From an uncultured Methylococcaceae bacterium (GTDB lineage: Bacteria > Pseudomonadota > Gammaproteobacteria > Methylococcales > Methylomonadaceae): DNA of 32,350 nt. The notes beneath the pieces were generated by a model. It made no database searches and was not told the DNA's origin. It saw only the letters and a list, made by a program, of their open reading frames with translations. The stretch is taken from contig CAIPPE010000146.1 in the NCBI GenBank assembly GCA_903866825.1, forward strand, positions 1 to 32,350. The letters run 5' to 3'. Each line of letters begins with the position of its first letter. Positions within the stretch are counted from its first letter, which is position 1. The position numbers and the translations under genes are program-made. This document shows, piece after piece, positions 25,715-32,350 of this stretch.

Positions 25715-28700
25715 TTATGGCTCATCAGATTCTGAAAAATAACGATACAACGCGGGTAGCAGTGTCATCGTCAAAAAAGTGGAAGTCATTAATCCTCCAA
25801 TAATAACTACAGCAAACGGTTTTGCGGTCTCAGACCCAACACCTGTAGATAACGCTGCCGGGAGCAATCCTAACATGGCCATTGACGCAGTCATAACAAC
25901 GGGTCTAAGACGACTGACTGAGCCGATGACAATCGCATCATGTACCGAATGTCCTTCCTTACGCAATTTGTTTAAGTGAGAAACTAAAATTACTCCGTTT
26001 TGAACAGCTACACCAAAAAGAGCAATAAATCCCACTGCGGCCGAAATACTCAAATTAATACCAGTTATTAAAAGAATTAATAATCCACCAATTAACGCAA
26101 AAGGTACGTTCATAACGATTAATAGTGCATTTTTAACCGACATGAACGCCCAGAATAATAACACAAAAATGAGTCCCAGGCTGATGGGTACGATAACCAT
26201 TAAACGTTTCATGGCTCGTTGCTGATTTTCAAACTGCCCACTCCAGAAAATATGATACCCGGGTGGTAAATCAACCTGCGCAGCCACTTTTTTCTGGGCT
26301 TCTGCGACAAAGCTACCCTGGTCTCGATCTATCAGGTTACATTTAATCGCAATTCGACGCATATTATCTTCACGGCTTACTTTTGAGAAGCCTTGATTAA
26401 CTTTGATAGTTGCCAATTCTGACAATGGAATGCGCTGACCTTCTGGGGTTTTAACGGTCAGGCTTTCTAAGCCTGCCACTGAGTTTCGTGCATTCTCCTC
26501 ATAGCGTAAAGTAATGTCAAAACGTCTTTCACCTTCAAGAAATTGTGATGCGGCTTTACCCGCCATACCGATATCGATTACGTTTTCGACATCAGCTACA
26601 TTAATTCCGTACCTGGATACCTTGGTTCGATCAATATCAACAATTACTTGTGCCAGCCCAGCCTGCTGCTCAGCGGCAACATCGGTTGCCCCCCGAGTCG
26701 ATGCCAGGATGTGGGTAATCTGGTCTGCTTTCTCTTGAAGAGTTTTAAGATCACTGCCAAATATTTTTATGGCAATTTCACCTTTTACACCGGAGATGGC
26801 TTCTTCTACGTTATCCTGGATAACCTGAGAAAAATTAGTCAATATACCGGGGAAAATGGATAATTCTTTATCAATAGCCTGTATCAGTTGATCTTTTTTC
26901 TTATACCGCCAGGTTTGGGGTGGATTGAGATCTATAAATTTATTATTACAGTTGAAACAAAAGGATTCATTTTTGGGTTTTAGGTCAATCAGTATTTCAA
27001 GATTGTTAAAGCCTTTGGGATCGGTGCCATCTTCTGGACGTCCAAGTTGAGATACCACCATTTTAACTTCGGAAAATGCTTCCAGTTTAGAGCGGACTTT
27101 TCGTTCAAAGTCTTTAGCTGTTGTTAACGATACGGGCGTAGGTAAGGTGATGGTTAGCCAAATATTTCCTTCATCCAGTTTTGGCATAAACTCAGTGCCG
27201 ATAAACTTTAAAGACATTAAACTCAGTAATAAAACAGTCACTACCGTTATAAACATGGTGCGGACATGCTGAAGCACCCATTCCAATAAACGTCTGTAAT
27301 GCTGTTGCATGCCATGGACGAGTGGGTTATGACTTTCAGCCAGTTTTGGGCCCAACAGATAAGTTAAAACCGAGGGTACAAATGTTAGACTGAACACCAT
27401 CGATGATACAAAGGCAAAGCTAAGCGTAAACGCCATGGGTGAAAATATTTTTGCCTCGACTCGTTGAAAAGTAAATATCGGTAAAAAGGCGCAAATAATA
27501 ATGGCTTGAGAAAACAAAATAGGACGGCCCATATCTGTCGCAGTTGTAAGCAATGATTGTCGCATATTGCGAATATCAGTGTTACGTTGGATATCAAGAG
27601 TGACTTGCACCATGACGGCTTCGACCATCACCACAGCAGCATCGACAATAATACCGAAATCAATGGCGCCGAGTGAAATCAGATTCGCTGAGATGGCTCC
27701 GAAATCAAGCAAGATAAATGCGGTAAGCAGTGACATAGGAATACTTAAAGTCACTAATAAAGCCGGCAGAAAACGACGCAAAAAGATCATCAGAATAATC
27801 AAAATGAGCGTTGCACCCTCAAGCATGTTGTGTTCAACTGTATGTACAGTATGACGAACCAGCTCGGTACGATCGTAAATGGGTTTAATTTGTACGCCCG
27901 GGGGTAAACCAAAATCGTTAAGTTCCTGAATTTTTTCTTTAACACCATCCAACACCTGGACGGCATCACGACCTTTGATCATTAAGACGGTACCTTCTAC
28001 CACATCATCTCGTTCGTTCATCCCTACAACGCCTAAACGCGGTTGTGGACCGACACTGACATCGGCAACATCTTTAACTCTGATGGGGACGCCGTCATTA
28101 GTATCTACAACAATTTCGCCGATTTCTTCGGCTGTCTTTAATAGACCGATACCTCTAACCACTAAGGCTTCGTCACCATGTTCGATATAGCCGCCGCCAA
28201 TATTGTTATTATTAGCCGCAACCGCATCGAATACCTGTTGGAGATCAATGTGATAGTTTTTTAGTCGATCCGGTTTGGTAGCAACTTTATATTCTTTGAT
28301 GCCGCCCCCGAAATTAACCACATCAGCAACACCTTGCACGGTTCTTATTTTGGGTTCAATTACCCAATCTTCTAAAGCGCGTTGCTCTATCAATGGCAAA
28401 TGTTTGGCCTCAATAACAAAGCGTAATATTTCACCAATCCCCGTAGATAATGGGCCAAGTTGAGGATCTGTATCGCTAGGAATATCCGCATTACGTAAAC
28501 GCTCTAAGACCTGTTGTCGAGAGAAATAATCTTCAGCATTATCGTCAAAGGTTAAGGTGAGAACAGAGAGTCCAAAAATGGAAACTGAACGCATGTTGAT
28601 TAAATGCGGTAAACCATTCATTGACCTTTCCAGCGGTAAAGAAATCATTTTTTCAACTTCTTCAGGAGCTTGGCCAGGGTATTGTGTAACAACCTGTACA

Positions 28701-28837
28701 AAAACGTTTTGTACATCAGGAAAAGCTTGGACGGGTAATTTCTCGAAAGCAATGACTCCAGAGATGGCGATGGCTAAGGTAATGCCTATAACCATCAATC
28801 TTTGCTGCAAGCAAAATGCAATAATACGCTCGATCAT
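25715..28837 (-). CDS. HME-family RND heavy-metal efflux pump (CzcA-like)
   Basis: A 1040-residue inner-membrane proton antiporter that exports metal ions across the periplasm through the adaptor and the TolC-type channel. It has twelve expected TM segments, two large periplasmic loops and the family's opening MIERIIAFCLQQRL. TM4 reads GAIDFGIIVDAAVVMVE, with D393, D399 and E406, the D-F-G-x-x-V-D form seen in divalent-cation (Co/Zn/Cd/Ni) pumps and not the A-x-G-x-M-V-D-A form of CusA. A second-half loop has an extra segment with CFNC (C627, C630). The start ATG lies 10 nt after the adaptor stop. Metal specificity is inferred from the motif only. Confidence 0.92.
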   Translation of the reverse strand: MIERIIAFCLQQRLMVIGITLAIAISGVIAFEKLPVQAFPDVQNVFVQVVTQYPGQAPEEVEKMISLPLERSMNGLPHLINMRSVSIFGLSVLTLTFDDNAEDYFSRQQVLERLRNADIPSDTDPQLGPLSTGIGEILRFVIEAKHLPLIEQRALEDWVIEPKIRTVQGVADVVNFGGGIKEYKVATKPDRLKNYHIDLQQVFDAVAANNNNIGGGYIEHGDEALVVRGIGLLKTAEEIGEIVVDTNDGVPIRVKDVADVSVGPQPRLGVVGMNERDDVVEGTVLMIKGRDAVQVLDGVKEKIQELNDFGLPPGVQIKPIYDRTELVRHTVHTVEHNMLEGATLILIILMIFLRRFLPALLVTLSIPMSLLTAFILLDFGAISANLISLGAIDFGIIVDAAVVMVEAVMVQVTLDIQRNTDIRNMRQSLLTTATDMGRPILFSQAIIICAFLPIFTFQRVEAKIFSPMAFTLSFAFVSSMVFSLTFVPSVLTYLLGPKLAESHNPLVHGMQQHYRRLLEWVLQHVRTMFITVVTVLLLSLMSLKFIGTEFMPKLDEGNIWLTITLPTPVSLTTAKDFERKVRSKLEAFSEVKMVVSQLGRPEDGTDPKGFNNLEILIDLKPKNESFCFNCNNKFIDLNPPQTWRYKKKDQLIQAIDKELSIFPGILTNFSQVIQDNVEEAISGVKGEIAIKIFGSDLKTLQEKADQITHILASTRGATDVAAEQQAGLAQVIVDIDRTKVSRYGINVADVENVIDIGMAGKAASQFLEGERRFDITLRYEENARNSVAGLESLTVKTPEGQRIPLSELATIKVNQGFSKVSREDNMRRIAIKCNLIDRDQGSFVAEAQKKVAAQVDLPPGYHIFWSGQFENQQRAMKRLMVIVPISLGLIFVLLFWAFMSVKNALLIVMNVPFALIGGLLILLITGINLSISAAVGFIALFGVAVQNGVILVSHLNKLRKEGHSVHDAIVIGSVSRLRPVVMTASMAMLGLLPAALSTGVGSETAKPFAVVIIGGLMTSTFLTMTLLPALYRYFSESDEP

Positions 28838-28847
28838 CTCAGTATTC

Positions 28848-30014
28848 TCATTCTGGCTTTTTACTGTCGGATTCGACTTCTTCTTCGGTGCGTAACATTA
28901 AGGCGCCTTCAGTTACGAGTTGTTCGTTAGCTTGCAAGCCACTTTTGACCACCGCTTCATTTTTTAAACGTAAGCCTATTTCGACGGGGATTTGCTTATA
29001 ATGATCTTTTTCAAGGCTAATAAACACAAAGTCAGAATCACCTTCAGTAAAGACAGCCGTCAGGGGAATAACGATAGCCTGGTCTTTAGGGTCACTGTTT
29101 ATGGTAATGGTGGCATACATGCCGGGTAATAAGCGTCCCTCTTTATTGGGTAAATCACAGCGTACCTGGATAGTACGGGTTTTCTCATCCAGGACTTGGG
29201 AGATATATTCAACAGTGGCAGGAAAAACTTCATTCGGATAAGCAGGGACTACCACGGATAGCTTTTGACCGATTTTTATCTTACCAATATTGACCTCAAA
29301 AACTTCCATTAGCAAAGTCAGTTTTTTAATATCGGAAACGACATAGAGCGGGGCATCTAAGTCAGGTCTTACTTCCAGACCAGGATTAACATTACGTTCC
29401 ACGACTATGCCTGGGACGGGCGAGCGTAATGAGAAATGACCATCGGTTTGCTGTGAATTGATATGCAGGTTTTTTAGTCGATCCTGGGCGCGTTGTTTTT
29501 CGCTACGGGCGTCGTTAAAGTCATCTTGAGCCTGTTCCAGATCTTTTTGAGAAACGGCTTTGCCAGCAAAAAGTTCTTGTTGGCGATTGAGGGCTTTTTG
29601 TGCGAGCGTCAGATCGGCCAGGCCTTTGGCATAATCTGCTTCAGCGGCAGCAACATCAGGACTGTCCAGTTCTAATAAGGTCGACCCCGCTTGCACTTGT
29701 GTTCCCAACGCAATCGGGTTGGAAATGACCCGGCCGGCAACTGGAGAGTTAATTCGCGAGGTGACTTTTTCGTTATAGGTTATTTTTCCTGCTAGTGGCT
29801 CTAGTAAAGGATGTTGACTTAACGAAAGGTTCGCTGTTTTTACGTAGGCTTTTTTGGGAGAATTGGCTGAAAGAAAAACTTCGCCAGGCACCTTGGGTGG
29901 TTGTTTTACAGTCGGATCTTTTTCAACGGGTTCTGAGCAGGCTGTTAATAGAGCGGCTATTAGAATTCCGGATAAAAGGTGGTTTTTTCTTTGATGATGT
30001 ATTTTTTTAATCAT
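28848..30014 (-). CDS. RND efflux periplasmic adaptor lipoprotein
   Basis: The membrane-fusion subunit linking the pump to the outer-membrane channel. A signal sequence ends in lipobox LTAC (C26). Then come the paired lipoyl-like half-motifs (SRINSPVAGRVI and GIVVERNVNPG) flanking an alpha-helical hairpin (about 110-180, DYAKGLADLTLAQKALNRQQ), and beta-barrel sequence (IPLTAVFTEGDSDFVFI). I chose the ATG at 30014; an in-frame GTG at 30029 would add five residues. It lies between the TolC-type gene (79 nt upstream) and the pump gene (10 nt downstream). No His/Met-rich metal-binding tail is evident. Confidence 0.9.
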   Translation of the reverse strand: MIKKIHHQRKNHLLSGILIAALLTACSEPVEKDPTVKQPPKVPGEVFLSANSPKKAYVKTANLSLSQHPLLEPLAGKITYNEKVTSRINSPVAGRVISNPIALGTQVQAGSTLLELDSPDVAAAEADYAKGLADLTLAQKALNRQQELFAGKAVSQKDLEQAQDDFNDARSEKQRAQDRLKNLHINSQQTDGHFSLRSPVPGIVVERNVNPGLEVRPDLDAPLYVVSDIKKLTLLMEVFEVNIGKIKIGQKLSVVVPAYPNEVFPATVEYISQVLDEKTRTIQVRCDLPNKEGRLLPGMYATITINSDPKDQAIVIPLTAVFTEGDSDFVFISLEKDHYKQIPVEIGLRLKNEAVVKSGLQANEQLVTEGALMLRTEEEVESDSKKPE

Positions 30015-30092
30015 TTTAATTAGTTGCACAGTGCTTATAGCTTGGTTTCAACGAGTCTGATGCCGTACGATTTAATGCTAATTATGGATAAC

Positions 30093-31427
30093 TTACCTGG
30101 TTTGGCTGGTTCTTTTGCTAAGCGTTTTGTCTGAATTTGATTCAATGCCTAATGACTTTTCCAAATCATAATAAGCATTAGCCCGGTTAATTTCTGCTGC
30201 GTAATAATCATGCATGACATTTTTGTAACTGCGTTCTGCTTCGATAAGGTCCAGTACACTGGTGGCTCCTTTATTATAGGCGAGTTCTGAACTATTTCTG
30301 ACCGCTAAGGCATCATCAAGCAAGCCTTCTTTAAAGCGGCTTACAATTTTATCGGCACTTTTCCAGGTAGCTAGTGCGCTAACGACATCATTTCTGATAC
30401 CCAATTCGGTTTGTTGAGCAGCGAGACGGCTTTGACTTAGATTGACATTCGCTTTGTCGGCCTCCCCCTGGTATTGATAAAACAAAGGTAAAGGGATACT
30501 AAAGCCAACAAAGCCAGAGTTAAGTGCGTTATTACTGGGGTCTCTTGCATATCCAGCTGAAACTGTTACATCCGGGTACTTGAGTCGTTTAGCGAGTTCT
30601 AGCTGTTTATCGGCTTGTTCAGCACGTAACTTGTCTGCCTGCAAATCGGGGCGTTGTTGCAGCGCTTTGTTAATTAAATCATCTTGTGAAAGCTGTTGAC
30701 CAATGTCTTTTACTAGCGGCCATTCTTCTTTTGCTTCAAATTGCAGGCTTTTTTCTGGCCAGCGTAAAATAACAGCTAAATCTGCTTGGGCCATGGTAAC
30801 TGCAGTTTGAGCATTGTCAAGGTCAGATTCAGCGCGCAGGGCTTCCATTTTAACTCTCAAGAAGTCAGACTCGGAAATATCACCGCTTTTCATCCGTAGA
30901 TTATTGGCTTTGGTCACTGTTTGGTAATGATCGACAATTTCCTGAGCTAACCATAGATTTTTTTGCGTTTGTAGTAATTGATAATAGGCATCTCTAACCA
31001 TGTTGGAGAAAATACGTATAGCATCTCGAAAATCACTTTCAGCTGCCTGCGTTGCAAAGCCGCTACTTTGTATGCGCAATCCTCGTTTACCAGCAACCTC
31101 AATTAATTGGCTAAAAGAATAATATTGTGCTGGTCCGCATGAGGTGTTTGCTGGACAGCCAGTCGCTGAAGAATTGTTATTTAGATTACGACTAAGTTCT
31201 AGCAACTGAAATCCGATTGTTGGGTTAGGGATTGCTGAGGCAATAATTGCATCAGCAACAGACTGATCAATGTTATATTGAGCGGCAATCAGATCAAGGT
31301 TGCGTTGATAAAATAAAGCTAACACTTCGTCAACAGAGAGCGCCTGATTTTGCGCTTGAACATCAAAGCTAATAAGAAAACTAAACAGCAATATATAGGC
31401 TGTTGACCTGATTGATTTTTTTGTCAT
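30093..31427 (-). CDS. TolC-family outer-membrane efflux protein (CzcC-like)
   Basis: The outer-membrane channel of the tripartite efflux system, 444 residues. A signal peptide ends DVQA (25), and two repeats of the outer-membrane-factor domain follow, rich in coiled-coil helix (SDFLRVKMEALRAESDLDNA and LQADKLRAEQADKQLELAKR) with beta-strand stretches (VTVSAGYA, GFVGFSIPLPLFYQYQGEA). Two cysteines in CPANTSCG (about 90-97) may form a loop disulfide. I chose the ATG at 31427 where the signal peptide starts; a longer frame from 31514 adds 29 residues with no signal-peptide character. First gene of the efflux block. Confidence 0.9.
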   Translation of the reverse strand: MTKKSIRSTAYILLFSFLISFDVQAQNQALSVDEVLALFYQRNLDLIAAQYNIDQSVADAIIASAIPNPTIGFQLLELSRNLNNNSSATGCPANTSCGPAQYYSFSQLIEVAGKRGLRIQSSGFATQAAESDFRDAIRIFSNMVRDAYYQLLQTQKNLWLAQEIVDHYQTVTKANNLRMKSGDISESDFLRVKMEALRAESDLDNAQTAVTMAQADLAVILRWPEKSLQFEAKEEWPLVKDIGQQLSQDDLINKALQQRPDLQADKLRAEQADKQLELAKRLKYPDVTVSAGYARDPSNNALNSGFVGFSIPLPLFYQYQGEADKANVNLSQSRLAAQQTELGIRNDVVSALATWKSADKIVSRFKEGLLDDALAVRNSSELAYNKGATSVLDLIEAERSYKNVMHDYYAAEINRANAYYDLEKSLGIESNSDKTLSKRTSQTR

Positions 31428-31505
31428 AAAGTCTAAGCGATATCTAAAGTAAATTGTGTGTGGTACTTTGATGAAGTTTTTTGTTATTGGGTCGTGCTCG
31501 GTATA

Positions 31506-31531
31506 GGAACACATTATGAATGAATGGTTCC
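31506..31531. promoter_or_regulatory. Imperfect inverted repeat upstream of the TolC-type gene
   Basis: GGAAC (31506-31510) and GTTCC (31527-31531) flank CATT/AATG inner matches with one bulge. It is about 80-105 nt before the ATG at 31427, a plausible operator distance for a metal-responsive regulator. No regulator gene is nearby, so this is weak. Confidence 0.3.
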
Positions 31532-31780
31532 CTAATCTTTAAAAAGATAAGATAAAGCATTGTATCGAACACTGCTGGTATCCCGATTATTATAAGTCTT
31601 TTATAAGTATTTATTTTATCAGGATAAATAGTATTATGACCCTAATTATATTAGTTAATTCCTGACTCAGAATTATAGGCTCGGTATTGTTACAGGTTTA
31701 AGTTACATAATAAAGTAAAGATAGTAATATGTTGCTAGCTATTTTTATGCCACTAATAAAAAACCAATAGTTTTAATGTG

Positions 31781-31798
31781 TTATGTCAAAAAACATAA
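31781..31798. promoter_or_regulatory. Short perfect inverted repeat TTATGT/ACATAA
   Basis: Six-base arms separated by CAAAAA. It lies about 350 nt upstream of the TolC-type gene and 180 nt left of the 21-bp array. It may be an operator or chance in AT-rich DNA. Confidence 0.25.
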
Positions 31799-31955
31799 GG
31801 TATGAGCTGTTTACGTTAATTTATAGGGTTAAAACAACCTGTTTGTCGGGCCTTTTAAACCGATATGCAACGTTTATTTAAAGTTAGAGTGGGTTGTTGG
31901 CGTGGTTTTGACTGTTTTAGCTAAATTTAGGGGATGGTGAGTTGATAAATCAGAT

Positions 31956-31981
31956 TGACGTCAGGTGTCAACCTGAAGTCA
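31956..31981. repeat. 26-bp imperfect inverted repeat abutting the 21-bp array
   Basis: TGAC-g-TCAGGT, GTCA, ACCTGA-a-GTCA: two arms of eleven bases with one mismatched pair around GTCA. It ends within the first unit of the tandem array. Its position suggests one functional unit with the array, for example the boundary of a mobile element. Confidence 0.55.
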
Positions 31982-32084
31982 TGATAAAAATACCGGTATT
32001 CATGGCGAAATTACCGGTATACGTGACGAGATTACCGGTATACATGACAAAATTATCGGTTTACGTGGCTTGAAAACCGGTGAT
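31980..32084. repeat. Five tandem 21-bp repeats with ACCGGT core
   Basis: Units start at 31980, 32001, 32022, 32043 and 32064, each exactly 21 bp with no spacer. The shared pattern is CRTGRC-like at the start, then ATTACCGGTAT, with ACCGGT intact in units 1, 2, 3 and 5 and ATCGGT in unit 4. The core is palindromic (TACCGGTA in units 1-3). The ends are more diverged than the middle. The period equals two helical turns, as in plasmid iterons, Tn7-type TnsB sites or the multiple end repeats of IS21-family elements. No spacers are present, so it is not a CRISPR array. Confidence 0.8.
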
Positions 32085-32220
32085 TTTCTCGTGGTAACCC
32101 AATTCAGTTCTATACTTAGGTGCCATCAAGAGCCTTCACAATTAGAAACAGCCTGATTAATTTACGCCATAATGCTTTCTAATGAGATAAATAGGTCTGT
32201 TTTTAGTTTCGGCTTCCAAT

Positions 32221-32350
32221 TTAAGCCGGGACAGTTTTCAAAAACAATGGGTTACGAATAGCGTGTTCTCTGCCTTTTCTTGGCAGCGGAAGTGCGCCCA
32301 TTTCATCAGCCAACCATGAAAACAGATCAGGGAAATCCCTGCCAAACAAG
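32221..32350 (-). CDS. C-terminal end of an unidentified protein (cut by window edge)
   Basis: On the minus strand a frame is open from the window edge to a TAA at 32221-32223, coding for 42 residues such as RDFPDLFSWLADEMGALPLP and REHAIRNPLFLKTVPA. I do not recognise the family. The sequence looks protein-like. It ends about 137 nt from the 21-bp repeat array, so it may belong to the same element. Confidence 0.4.
   Translation of the reverse strand, partial: LFGRDFPDLFSWLADEMGALPLPRKGREHAIRNPLFLKTVPA

Larger units (their letters stand above)
31428..31955. other. Upstream region of the efflux operon; no gene seen
   Basis: AT-rich sequence with no supported reading frame. It holds an imperfect inverted repeat GGAAC...GTTCC at 31506-31531 and a perfect TTATGT-caaaaa-ACATAA at 31781-31798. 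Either could be an operator. The remaining sequence shows no other structure I can support. Confidence 0.4.

Noticed and set aside
27567-27854. 95-codon plus-strand frame inside the pump gene
   Set aside because: Antisense to conserved TM4 coding sequence; composition follows from the opposite strand.
25715-28837. Copper/silver pump CusA
   Set aside because: The TM4 motif is D-F-G-x-x-V-D, not the CusA form, and the methionine-pair pattern of CusA is not apparent, so I left the symbol blank.
30099-30115. TGGCT...TTGCT as another sigma-54 promoter
   Set aside because: The GG-to-GC spacing is 11, not 10, and it lies inside the TolC-type coding region facing away from any gene start.
31980-32084. 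21-bp array as a CRISPR array
   Set aside because: The repeats are directly tandem with no spacers, units are diverged, and no cas gene is visible.

Overview
The window looks like a chromosomal segment of an AT-rich gammaproteobacterium. The strongest evidence is the arrangement ygfB-pepP-ubiH (minus strand) diverging from a TIGR02449/ZapB-like gene, zapA and the 6S RNA gene (plus strand). Single-copy housekeeping genes (hemB, aroE, cmoB, cydD) and a type II NADH dehydrogenase fit this. A free-living, perhaps sulfide-exposed or methanotroph-like lineage (Methylococcales/Thiotrichales type) is plausible, but that is inference and no marker gene here settles it.

Layout. 1-1350 (minus): cydD, cut by the window edge. 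1351-1725: a regulatory gap with a cluster of TGTTTCA half-sites and a near-perfect sigma-54 promoter. 1726-6180 (plus): a sulfide-oxidation operon with a persulfide dioxygenase-rhodanese fusion and a type II sulfide:quinone oxidoreductase, followed by a DUF599 membrane protein and a cytochrome P450. 6232-8021: a hypothetical membrane protein, a nucleoside-phosphorylase-like protein and a SirB2 protein. 8340-12817 (plus): an OmpA-family protein ending in a clear terminator, then ndh, a YcxB-like protein and a MgtC/DUF4010 membrane protein. 12837-19041: a YgjP-type metallopeptidase, a gamma-carbonic-anhydrase protein, hemB-aroE, an MlaC/HpnM-type lipid-binding protein, cmoB and a VirK/DUF535 protein. 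19353-23768: a ComEA-like protein, ubiH-pepP-ygfB, zapB-like-zapA and 6S RNA.

23780-31427 (minus) is a metal-efflux block transcribed as TolC-type outer-membrane factor, periplasmic adaptor lipoprotein, HME-RND pump, PII-like protein, and then an OprB-type porin after a 154-nt gap. The pump's TM4 motif is of the D-F-G-x-x-V-D kind seen in divalent-cation pumps rather than the CusA kind. The right end (31428-32350) is mostly non-coding. It holds a striking array of five exactly tandem 21-bp repeats, each centred on ACCGGT in most copies, next to a 26-bp inverted repeat and the 3' end of an unidentified minus-strand gene. This may be the end of a mobile element or a regulator/initiator binding array.

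Points most worth following: (1) the predicted sigma-54 control of the sulfide operon; (2) the 21-bp array at the right end; (3) four CACAA units at exactly 11-bp spacing between the DUF535 and ComEA genes; (4) REP-like hairpins at two convergent gene junctions; (5) the PII protein and CxxC-bearing pump in the efflux block.
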